Positions 54,797-64,000 of a DNA stretch of 64,000 bases are shown here, piece after piece. The position numbers and the translations under genes were made by a program. The notes beneath the pieces were generated by a model. The model did no database searches. It was not told the DNA's origin and saw nothing but the letters and a program-made list of their open reading frames with translations. The DNA is from Vitellaria paradoxa (Eukaryota; Streptophyta; Magnoliopsida; Ericales; Sapotaceae): the NCBI GenBank assembly GCA_019916065.1, contig CM034238.1, positions 24,729,246-24,793,245 on the forward strand, written 5' to 3'. How positions within the stretch are numbered: position 1 is the first letter of the stretch; each line of letters begins with the position of its first letter.

Positions 54797-57729
54797 TCTA
54801 TATCTATATCTATATTATTATAAAAAGTCTAAATATTTGGGAAAACTTTTATTGGACACTTATACCTTTTTATTTTCTTATAATTTTAATTATATTCAAT
54901 TATATTACTTAATCAATGATGATTACTCTCAACTTCATAACCAAATTTCATGCAAACCAAATTATATCTAATTATATTCTATTATTCTCATTTTCATAAC
55001 TACTTTTTATTCAAACCAAATTATATCTAATTATATTCCCTGATTACTCTCAGTTTATCCATCAAAGACCTTTCAAATGTCCATGCTTGATATTTTTATT
55101 TAATCTATACTTCTATGTATTATGTAACTTCTTATTTTTATTTTTTATATTTTAATAAAGTGTTATTTAAAACATAATTATTATTTTTATTAAACAAAAT
55201 ATTATTTAATCTACACTTCTATTTATCATATAACTTCTTATTTTTTATTTTTCTATATTTTAATAAATTTTAATTGAAAACATAATAATTATTATTAAAC
55301 AAAATAATGCAAAAAAAAATTAATCTGTTAAATAAAAATTTTAATTTTATTAACAAATAACATGTCCTTTAATTATTTTTATTATTAGAAAAAATAAGTA
55401 ATATGTGTTAAATCAAATTGTAATATTGTTTATTAAAATTATATATATTGTAATATTATTTATTAAAAATATTAAACAATATTATAAATTAAAAAATAAA
55501 ATTGGTAATAGATGACGTAGACAAGAGATGTGGTTTTTTAAAATGATGTTATTACTTAAATATTACACATATTACTCTTTTCAATTTAAAAATACAGAAT
55601 TTAAAATAATAAAAAGTTATAAAATTAAAAAATACATTAAATTAGGAGATATGGTAATAATAAGATAACTGTTGATAGAATTTAAAAGAAACAAGAATAC
55701 ATAAAAAATTTTAAAAAATATTGAAATTCAAAATTAAACAAAATAATGCAAAAAAAAATATTTATCCTATTAAATAAATATTTTAATTTATTAACATTAA
55801 TTTATAATTATAATTATCTTAATTTATAATTATATAATCTAAAAGAAATTAGTATTATATATAATTACCACTTATTCATATTTTTATTCAAATAAGAATA
55901 TTTATTGATATCACTTAATATTTTTATTTAATCAACAATTCTATTTATCGTATAACTTCTTAATTTTTATTTTTTCTATTTTTAATAAATAATTAGGTAA
56001 TTCAATTAATCACTATCAAATGTTTCATATTTATTAGATTAGGTAATTTGATATTTATTATATTACGTAATATATTTTTATCTAAAATAGAATATAAATT
56101 CAGATTATATTCTCTTATACGTAGCAAATTAAAAAAATTGTATAAAATAGCATTCACACCCAGAAAATTTTCTAAAATTTTATTATAATAACTTTTACTT
56201 ATTATTAACATAGTTAGAAGTGATTGTTTGTCATTTTCTATTGGGTCGTTATGAATGGAGATGATTTTGCTACAATTATTTTTATTAGATCATATTCTTT
56301 TATATTGAAATTATTTTTTTATTTATGTATTTACTTTTTTGTTTATGTATTTATTTTTTTGACTTATTTTTAATAGGTTCATTAAAATATATAGTTGGTT
56401 TTTTTTTTTATCCGAACTTTAGCCTTACAACAAAATTTCTATCTAACTAATAAAACCCAAGTCCCAACTAAAAACTAATAAAAAAAATAAAAGTAACAAA
56501 GGGAAAAAGTATAATTTAATTTTTGTATGAAAAATATTTAAAAATTTAATGGAATCCACTTTTTAACTTTCCCACTCTCCTCTTTTTGTTTGAAGTTGGA
56601 TCAAAAATGAGCGGGAAAGAAAATTTTTCTCTACCTTTCTTTCCCTTTATTTTTGCCTCAAACCAAATTCAACACTCAAAAATAATTAACCCAATGAATT
56701 ACTTTTTCTAGAAACCGAACTCAATACTAAAAAATAAATAACTCAATGATGCACTTTATTTAGCATGAGGTTATTTGGTTTTATCTAGTATGGAGTCAAC
56801 GCATTGTCTATGACTGAAATATACTAAATTTAGTTAATTGCATTGCATGTCATCCTTGAAAACATGCATTTTTTATGCCAATAAGCAATAGGTTTGAAGT
56901 TGTATATAAAACTTTATTTCTTTGGGATGTGATTCCTTTTTTTGGATGAATTTTGAATGAATATGTTTTAAAAGCAAATCAAATATATTGTTGTGTGTTT
57001 TACTTATGTTACAAAAATAAGTTGACTTTAAAGAAAAATCTAATCTAACAATTATTAGATTATGAAAATTATTTTTCACAAAATCTTTGATATTTGCAAT
57101 AGGTAGAAATCATTATGATGGCACAATTAATTTTATACTATATAATAGAAGTATATTGTTATTTTCTAATTTTATGAACTGACCAGTAAAATTAAATAAT
57201 GTAAATATTATGAACATACATTATATGAAATTTCATTTTGAGTTTGATTTATTTACTAAATAAGCAAAAAATTCATTCTTTTAAGTTAAAATTCTCTTTT
57301 GAATATGGTCTGGAGATATAAATGAAATTAAAAAAAATTCAATGTAAAAAGGATATAAAAATACTGTCATGATTTATTTATTAAATTATTTTAAATTTTA
57401 AATTTTATTATTTCTTAATTTAAATATATAAAAGAAATAGCATACATTGATCTAGATTTATTTTTTAAAATTATTTTAAATTTTAACTTTTTATTATTTT
57501 TTAATTTAAATGTATAAAAGAAATAACACACACTAATATAGATTTATTTATTAAAATTAATCTAAATTTAAATTTTTATTATTTTTAATTTAAATATATA
57601 AAAGAAATAGCATACACTGATCTAGATTTGTTTATTAAAATTAATTTAAATTTTAAATTTTTATTATTTTTTAGTTTAAATATATAAAAGAAATAATATA
57701 CACATCTAACGCACATACATTACAGCTAG
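54797..57729 (+). mobile_element. Helitron candidate (2.9 kb, AT-rich)
   Basis: The left end reads A/TCTATATCTATATC...TTATTATAAAAAGTC, a common start for plant Helitrons, and the right end is ACAGCTAG/T, a CTRR end followed by T, so the insertion would be between A and T. Helitrons often hold minisatellites near the 3' end, and one is present here (57,365-57,705). A clear hairpin just before CTAG is missing, and no Rep/helicase is encoded, so the call is tentative. Confidence 0.4.
57365..57705. repeat. AT-rich minisatellite, about four units of ~87 bp
   Basis: Each unit contains ATATAAAAGAAATA followed by a CATACACTGATCTAGATTT-like phrase and TTTATTATTTTTTAATTTAA. Units begin near 57,365, 57,453, 57,541 and 57,627. 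The array lies at the right end of the Helitron candidate. Confidence 0.7.
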
Positions 57730-59330
57730 TATTTTAAAAGTCCCAATTATATAGTTGGGGTGAAATGATATATAGAACCCGACGTAGCTTCATAGGATTC
57801 ATTTTGCTCATATTGGTGATTTTTTGTGCATGGTATTTCTTGGTTCTAGTTTCTGTTCTCTTTTTTTGTTAATAAAATTATTTATTTCTAAGAAAAATAG
57901 AAGTTGTAAATGAAGAAATTGTAGTACAATAAATTATATTTTCATGCAATAGGTTATATTATATCACAAATTTTTTTTCCTTCTTTTTTTTTTTCTCCGT
58001 GATTCGATTTCCAAACCCTCTACTAAATACAGGTAAAATGTTGATTTTAACATTTTGGTAAGTGCTGCGGGCATTTAGTTGCAACCAGATCAAGTGCAAA
58101 ATTTGAAACCAACTTTTGCACTTATGGAGCTATCCCTCAGCCTTTATTGGGGTGGATGATGAAAACTTTCATAAGATCCATGCTCGTTACTTGTTGCATT
58201 CCAGCTTCGAAATTAGTTTCGACTAGTGCATGATTTTTGAATATAACACTTGGATGCACTATTTATTATTCTCAGAATGATACGAAGAATGTAACGTACG
58301 TTGCTTGTCATCTTTCCCATTCAACTGTGAACAGCAGGTGGTAGAAGTTAATCCTTGTAGACCCTTGTGACAGAAGAATGAAGCATGCTTTGAAGCTAAG
58401 GAGGAGCCCCGTCTGAGTAGCTGGTGCTCATATGTTTGTGGCTTGAATTTATTACAAATAAATCCATCCTTAGTGGAACCTGACTGATGGCTTGTCTAAT
58501 TTTTCTAAAGTGTTTGTTGATTGTCTGGTTTTCTTCGGAGATGTTCGTTTGCTGCTTGTGCTCATCTCTCTCTTTTTTTATTCATGTGTGTTTGTGAACT
58601 TCTATCTGCTTTTATTAAACTTGAGAACTCAAAAACTTTATGCCGTGTGGATGTGACTCTGTACTCCTATTTCTGCCATAGTGCCAACTAAACTGTTGTT
58701 ATTCATAACGTTGTTTCCTTTCTTTTGGTTTACTTGTACTCTGAAAGTACCATAATATAGTATCTGGAGTTGTGATTTGTCGACACAGTAGGGCTTTTGT
58801 GCATAACACATGGTCTTAGTTTCAGATATGTTGGTAGAATACTTACATATATTTCGGCAGCATCTATTTTTCGGTTACTAACTTATCACTAAAAGCCGTT
58901 TGATGTTCCAAAGAGTCTAAATGTTGTCAATTTGATGATAATTGGATATTTTTTTGTATTGAGTAAAACTTGAAAATTTTGAAAAAAGGGGGGGAAATTT
59001 TTGAAAGGAATTGGTGGTTTTGTGTGTATGGTAAAATTTTCATGCGCTTGGTGAATTATATAACTTTTGGTAGAGAGAGTTGTAGAAATTTAAAAAATTT
59101 TGAAAAATGTTGAAAGCTGGAACAGGTTAGAGACTTCTAGTGAATTGCCAATGGGTCCTAAATAACTACTAATTGGACAAGGTAAAATAGAAAAGTATTG
59201 TTAGGATGCATAAACTTGCTTTTAACTACTACATTAAAAATTAAAATTTTGTTTGTATTAGTGGTAAAATTTTTAGATTCTGTTTCGAGTAAAGATTTGT
59301 TAACAAAAAAGGAAAAGGAGTAGAGATTTA
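57730..59330. other. Non-coding DNA, partly of even composition
   Basis: The part at about 58,050-58,880 is less AT-rich and looks like untranslated transcribed sequence (for example a displaced 3' exon of the NLR-like gene), with no open frame above 60 codons. I see no motif. Confidence 0.35.
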
Positions 59331-59336
59331 AAGTGT

Positions 59337-59555
59337 ATAAGTTGTATTTGGTATGGGAAAAGGAAGGAAAAAAGCATTGCTTTTGAGAAATTAAAATAAT
59401 TAAATTAGAAGATTGATTTGTTTATAAATATTTTTAATTTTATTATATTTTTTAATCTATTCAAATTATAAGATTTGATGATTCATTCATCTTTTCTTTA
59501 CCTTTTCCTTTTATCTCACCAAATCTCACTCCAAACACAATCTTAGGTTGTATTT
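59337..59555. mobile_element. Small MITE-like inverted repeat element
   Basis: Left end AAGTTGTATTTGGTATGG and right end (reverse complement) TAAGATTGTGTTTGGAGTG are imperfect inverted repeats about 220 bp apart; a similar phrase GGTTGTATTTGAATTAAGAAG starts directly after at 59,547, perhaps a second copy to about 59,860. Class unknown. Confidence 0.35.
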
Positions 59556-59860
59556 GAATTAAGAAGTTGTCCAAGATAAAGAAAAAAGAGATAGAGATTC
59601 AAAATCACTTCTCATATTTAGTTTGTTATAGAAAATAGAAGAAACAATATATAGGATTTAAGAATTAAAAATAATTAAATTAGAAAACTAATTAATTGAT
59701 GAAATATTTACTATTATATTATATTTTTAAATTTATTCAAATAAGAACATATATTTGAAATTTTATATTTCATTTTCCTTTTTCTTACTTTTTTTTGTAT
59801 TTTCTTTTTCCCTCAGTAGTTGTTTTACCATTATTTTATCTTTCTCTAAACAAAAATTAA

Positions 59861-60469
59861 GGGTAAATAAGAGAGAAGGATGGGAGGAGAGGATTGAGAG
59901 GTGACAAAGAGATAGGATACAAGTGAAACAAAAGTTAATTTTGTCATTTTAATTGATAAAAATTATTAATTATCCTGTAAATAAATTACATATTAATTAT
60001 TATAAAACTTGTAACTGTTGTCAAGTAAAATTTGAGATAACATTGTCAACTAAACCTGCATTAGATTTAACTATATTCTACATAGTATAAAACTTATAAC
60101 CATCCCATTATAGTTAAGCAGGATTGCACGCCGACTTTTTCAAATTAAATTACCATTTTTATGTGCTCATAATAATACTTCTTAAGAACTCTCCTTTCGA
60201 GAGGACATAGTTTGCAATTATATAAATTAATATAAATTTGTAAAAGTTGTAATTTTATAATTCTTACTGCGAGTAAAAAATTTAAATTTTATAAAGATTT
60301 GTAAAAATTTGTAAAGATTTTGAGAGCTCCAAAGAGATATATATAGATACGGTGGTCATAAAAAATAAATAAATAAATAAATAAGTAGTACAAAATTAGT
60401 GTGAGTAATCTCAAATTTTCAGCAAAAAATCAGAATCCCAAACTTTCTTAAGTTTGTCTACCAAATTAA
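59861..60469. other. Intergenic DNA, no gene seen
   Basis: AT-rich, with an (AAAT)n microsatellite at about 60,363-60,384. Confidence 0.45.
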
Positions 60470-60655
60470 TCTATATCATATCCTGTGTAAAATAGTTAGA
60501 CGCAATCAAGTAATAGGTTCGAACCATAAAATTATTATTTTTATTTTATTTTATTTTATTTTTTTATTTTATTTTTATTTTTTTGCATGCTTACATCTAA
60601 CTCCTCCCAAACCCTTCCTAGACTCCGCAACATGGGAGTCTCATGCACTAAATTG
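60470..60655 (+). mobile_element. Decayed tRNA-derived SINE
   Basis: A B box GGTTCGAACC (60,515-60,524) is followed, after an expanded TTTTA-type repeat (60,530-60,583), by TGCATGCTTACATCTAACTC, TCCTAGACTCCGCAACATGG and GAGTCTCATGCACTA. This is the order of a widespread plant SINE whose body reads GACCCCGCA..GGGAGCCTCGTGCACTGG. The A box is not convincing and no target duplication is seen. Confidence 0.55.
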
Positions 60656-60866
60656 TCCTTAAAAAAAGTTGAGGTTAATAAGGTGATGTAGCATGTTTTT
60701 AATAAGCTATACTGAATAAAATTTGCAAAAAATCAATCATCCGAGTCGTATTGCTTTGAATAGAACAGTACCACTCTACAATAGTCAATTTGGGACCTGT
60801 CTGTCCACTTCTGTTCAATAGTTACATATAGCAATATTTACCCAGCAGAAAAACATTTGAATACAT

Positions 60867-61337
60867 TAGGGGTGGAAACGAACCGAGCCGTTCGCGAGCT
60901 ATTCGAGCTCGGCTCAAAAAAAGCTCGGCTCGAGCTCGATTCGTGAGTTAAACGAGCTCGAACCGAGCTTGATTTTTGGCTCGTTTTGGATTCGAGCTCG
61001 AGCTCAAGCCTAGAGAAGCTCGGCTCGAAAGCTCGAGCTCGAGCTCGAAAGCTCGCGAGTAGGCTCGGTTAGAATAATATATATTTTTTTAATAATATTT
61101 TTATATTTTTAATAATATTTTTATTATATTTTTTAAATATATTATATTTTAAATCAAAACGACGTCGTTTTGGTTTAATCGAGCTATTCGCGAGCTTAAC
61201 CGAGCCTAAATTCTTCTTTATCGAGCCGAGCTCGAGCCTATATAAAAACTCGAATCGAGCTCGAGCTCGATAAAAAAAGCTCGAGCCGAGCTCGAACATG
61301 TTAAAGCTCGGCTCGGTTCGGCTCATTTCCAGCCCTA
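60867..61337. mobile_element. hAT-like MITE (471 bp)
   Basis: Ends TAGGGGTGGAAACGAACCGA and (reverse complement) TAGGGCTGGAAATGAGCCGA form imperfect inverted repeats; GAATACAT is duplicated exactly at 60,859-60,866 and 61,338-61,345. Subterminal GAGCTCGAGC-type repeats surround an AT-rich core with a CAAAACGACGTCGTTTTG palindrome (about 61,157-61,174). This type is common in plant genomes. Confidence 0.9.
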
Positions 61338-61664
61338 GAATACATGCATATAAATAGATAGCAATAAACTTGGACTACATTGAAAATTGTGGATTCTCAC
61401 AGAACCTCCACTCACCATCCCATCCTCCTGCGTGTTAGTCAAAAGCCCCTCGTAGAAGACCACTAGAGCCTTTCTCTTCTGGAAGCTCTCGGCTCGGCTC
61501 ATTTCCAGTCCTAGAATACATGCATATAAATAGATAGCAATGAACTTGGACTACATTGAAAATTGTGGATTCTCACAGAACCTCCACTCACCATCCCATC
61601 CTCCTGCGTGTTAGTCAAAAGCCCCTCGTAGAAGACCACTAGAGCCTTTCTCTTCTGGAAGCTC
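61313..61664. repeat. 176-bp tandem duplication spanning MITE end and pseudogene tail
   Basis: 61,313-61,488 and 61,489-61,664 match at all but about three positions. Each copy includes the last 25 bp of the hAT-like MITE, one TSD copy and the tail of the glucosylceramidase gene. The duplication therefore occurred after the MITE inserted. Copy 2 remains joined to the rest of the pseudogene. Confidence 0.9.
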
Positions 61665-61872
61665 AATTGAGAAGCCGGAAGAGTCTCTTGAATCCTGCAT
61701 GGTGCCTGAACAAGGAATCGTCGCCTTTTATTTCTGGCAATTCATCACCTGCTTCCAATGTTTCGGATGCGATAATGCCCACTGCATCGCCCATATGGCT
61801 AAAGGACACATGTAGCATAGAGAGCTGTATTGGTCATCCGTGTTCCAAGCCTATGGAGTTTCAAAAGAGTAG
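61596..61872 (-). pseudogene. Glucosylceramidase pseudogene last exon
   Basis: The acceptor CTTTTTGACAG precedes CTACTCTTTTG. Contains a TAG in YSFETP/AWN, a frame change after KHWKQ and further breaks in the tail. Its last ~70 bp lie in the second copy of the 176-bp tandem repeat; a detached tail copy lies at about 61,420-61,488. Confidence 0.85.
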
Positions 61873-63121
61873 CTGTCAAAAAGAACAACAATGCATTACT
61901 ATAATAACGTTGAGTGCAAATTAAAATCCACGTAGGATTAGAGAAGTTAATCATTTTAATTATAAATATAGAAATTTCCATCAAGTCATTTCTAGGTTGG
62001 GCTGATCTAATGAGAATTGATCGTTTAAATTCAAGCAAGCCGGCAACAGCATATGGAATTGGCTTTCACCAATTTGGATTCTTCCCCTTACAATAGAAAT
62101 TTCATGTCTAAACCATCTAAAATGATCTTCTATAAACTTTGCTTTTATCGGTGTTACCTAAAATATATCTCAAAGAAATTTGCAATAGCGCTAATAGAAG
62201 AGAAGTTGAGATAAAATCGTTTAAAATAGTTTAGTCACGCCTATCATAAACCTAGAGATGCACGAGTATGAAAGAGCAAGTTGATCCAAATAGAAAAGGA
62301 AAATGACAAAGATGGACCTAAAATTACATAAATTGAAATTGTGAGAAAATACTTAATTTTATGAAATCTCACGGAAAATATAACCCCTAACAGAAATAAA
62401 TGGAGATAAAAGGATTCATGTAGCCGACTTCAACTAATTTTGGACTAAGACTTTGTCTAACTGAGTTGAGCAGCAAAAATCTCAATCAAGCCCTTGTACC
62501 AATAAAGTCCAAGTACAGGCACAAATTCACAATTTTAAATATGATGTACAGACTATGTAACTGTACTTTCCATCATCATATCTAATCTAGAATATGTTAT
62601 CTAGCACAATACTTGCACTGTTACCTTATTTATTGCTTGGACAACTAAAGATCAACTCGAGGGGATTACTACTCTTGCTCCTTTTTGCAGCCAAATCCTG
62701 AATATCATGCAGGAGTACTACATGTTTTGATTCCCGTCTTGTTGCTCAAGGCTCTAGGATGTGCAATAACTCCAGATGCACCACACATAGATCCTATGTT
62801 TTATGTTGTCCTAAAGGAATGTATCTAATCGTTTGTTTCAGTTTGCCTTAATTGGGTTGCATATGACTCGTTTACTTATCTCTTACGAAGTTCTAGCCAA
62901 ATAATTTTTTCACTAAGAAAATACAATTTTAAACCCAACCTTGTACTAGAAAAGAATCTTATGAACCATGAAAAAGAAGAAAAAAGACACATTTATAAAC
63001 TCAAAACAGTTCTGGATTTCTTCTTTTTGACCAAATCAGTGGCCAGCTTCGGCTGAGAAGCTCTCCAAATAAATCACTAGCAATTAATTAAGTAGAAAAT
63101 CAAAAAGAAAATTAAACTGAC
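61873..63121 (-). other. Intron of the glucosylceramidase pseudogene
   Basis: The 1.25 kb intron lies between donor 63,121-63,120 and acceptor 61,874-61,873. A less AT-rich patch at 62,640-62,830 has no frame or motif I recognise. Confidence 0.65.
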
Positions 63122-63412
63122 CCGAGTCCTCCTTCAGACTAAGCAGGTTCATGAACTCCACCTGCAGTTTGAAATGCCATATCAACCATGTCTTCATGAT
63201 TCATAACTGCAGCAACAGCATATGTAACTCCAGACCATATTTCCCTTGACTGCATTGATGACCTCTCGACTTCTCCACTCGGTAGCATCCCATTCACAGC
63301 CCCACGCCTACCTTCCATCACTTTTAACACATTGAAAGTATATACCTTCTCAAGGGCACATTTTGCTTTGTCTTCATCAACAATAGGTAAATGACCACAT
63401 GCTCGAGCATAC
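63122..63412 (-). pseudogene. Glucosylceramidase pseudogene exon with TGG-to-TAG stop
   Basis: The exon is open until TAG at 63,139-63,141 and then continues SEGGLG to the donor. The family normally has AWSEDGLG here. Apart from that the exon is well preserved, which suggests that loss of function is recent relative to the age of the duplication or insertion events nearby. Confidence 0.85.
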
Positions 63413-63867
63413 CTAGAAAGCAAAAGTCGATAAGTTAAAAATTATGGAAAACAATGTTTCTTCCAAATCTTCAGTAGAAGAAACACAAAAGAAAGTGTTG
63501 CCAGAATATAAATTCATTCTGAGAAATAGAACAGGTTCTCAACACTCTCTCTCTCTCTCTCTCTTCACGTTCACAAAACACAAGTGCACGTATTTGAATG
63601 ATAGATGTAAAGCTATCCAAAAGAGTAACTTGCCAATGATAAAAGGGCGAAATCAGGAAATCATTAGTTAGCATATTAGAATTCCTATTTTGATTCCAAA
63701 TGTAAAATGTACAAGCAAAGCTGTTTTAAAAATCAGAGTACTCCCAACCTGATCTAATAGAACAGGCATGCAAGAAAAGCACCTTAGTTTCACATCAGAC
63801 TTGATTTTAATGACATTTGAACCATTTGATATCAAAATATGCTAAAGTAATTTCTGTTGCAACAGAC
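63413..63867 (-). other. Intron of the glucosylceramidase pseudogene with GA microsatellite
   Basis: A 455-bp intron with GT..AG ends. A (CT)n run lies at about 63,543-63,563 on the plus strand. Short frames on both strands here are not supported. Confidence 0.7.
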
Positions 63868-64000
63868 CATTGTCCAGCCAACTGGGCAGCATGAATTGAT
63901 GAACTTGCACTTCCACCGCTGTTATCATAGTCAAAGTAAAAACCATCCCATAACTTCTCATATACCTTTTTTGCCTTCTGAAACTTAAACCAAAAATAAT
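63868..64000 (-). pseudogene. Glucosylceramidase pseudogene exon, runs off the window
   Basis: The joint with the next exon is in phase: GGA CAA TG / G TAT GCT gives GQWYA. The frame stays open to the window edge with no acceptor-like break, because [10 protein letters not shown] matches the family straight through. No disabling change is seen in this piece. Confidence 0.85.

Larger units (their letters stand above)
61596..64000 (-). pseudogene. Non-lysosomal glucosylceramidase (GBA2/GH116-type), 3' part, broken
   Basis: Three exons of a plant GBA2-like gene are visible; its 5' part lies beyond 64,000. The intact enzyme removes glucose from glucosylceramide. Exon at 63,868-64,000+ reads [20 protein letters not shown] to AAQLAGQW. 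Exon 63,122-63,412 reads [46 protein letters not shown] and [13 protein letters not shown], then a TAG where Trp stands in the family. Exon 61,596-61,872 reads YSFETP, a TAG for the usual Glu, [34 protein letters not shown], a frameshift, [20 protein letters not shown], another stop, and LPEEKGSSGLLRGAFD. Splice sites match: donor GT at 63,867, acceptor AG before 63,412, donor at 63,121, acceptor AG before 61,872. Two nonsense codons and frame breaks make it a pseudogene. Confidence 0.88.

Noticed and set aside
61667..61924. 85-codon plus-strand ORF
   Set aside because: It is antisense to the last exon of the glucosylceramidase pseudogene, which gives family-specific matches on the minus strand.

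Overview
This window is nuclear DNA from a flowering plant, most likely a dicot. It is very AT-rich and gene-poor, and most of it is transposable elements. The evidence is Ty3/gypsy LTR retrotransposons of the Tat and Athila types, tRNA-derived plant SINEs, several hAT-like non-autonomous elements with exact 8-bp target duplications, one NLR-like (CC-NBS-LRR related) gene, and the tail of a plant non-lysosomal glucosylceramidase gene. No species can be named from the sequence alone.

Layout. 1-8,017: AT-rich intergenic DNA with a probable ~2.0 kb solo LTR (1,713-3,712), AT-rich repeats and two unidentified GC-richer islands. 8,018-38,586: one nested stack, all retrotransposons on the minus strand. 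A Tat-type element (LTRs 8,018-8,569 and 38,032-38,586) is split in gag by an Athila-like element (17,441-37,808, target duplication GTGGC). That element is split in its integrase by a second Athila-like element (20,982-36,157, flanked by TTCTCCAAAAG on both sides). The innermost element is split just upstream of its protease by a 1.9 kb hAT-like insertion (30,277-32,187, target duplication TTGTTTCA). The order of insertion is therefore readable. 38,587-50,400: intergenic DNA with a complete SINE, a 3.5 kb LTR insertion (probably a solo LTR), AT-rich MITEs, two micro-retroposition scars and two more hAT-like elements ending just before the gene. 50,401-54,003: the only long intact coding sequence, an NLR relative without a recognisable P-loop and with a poly-alanine N-terminal region. 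54,004-61,345: AT-rich DNA with a Helitron candidate, a decayed SINE and a fourth hAT-like element. 61,611-64,000: the 3' end of a glucosylceramidase gene on the minus strand, broken by stops and a frameshift.

How the parts relate. The retrotransposon genes are nearly all broken, so the stack is probably immobile by its own proteins. Three features of it stand out. The innermost Athila-like element carries a complete tRNA-Asp-like sequence, including CCA, exactly where an ~18-nt primer-binding site is expected. Its post-pol accessory ORF has its own TATA box behind the same TTCGAA motif array found in the LTRs. The Tat element carries an antisense, apparently intron-containing accessory gene of the 'putative gypsy type transposon' kind. 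The NLR-like gene and the glucosylceramidase remnant are the host genes; both have a TGG-to-TAG change relative to what their families normally show.

Limits: alignments were done by eye. Family names rest on recognised motifs, not on searches.
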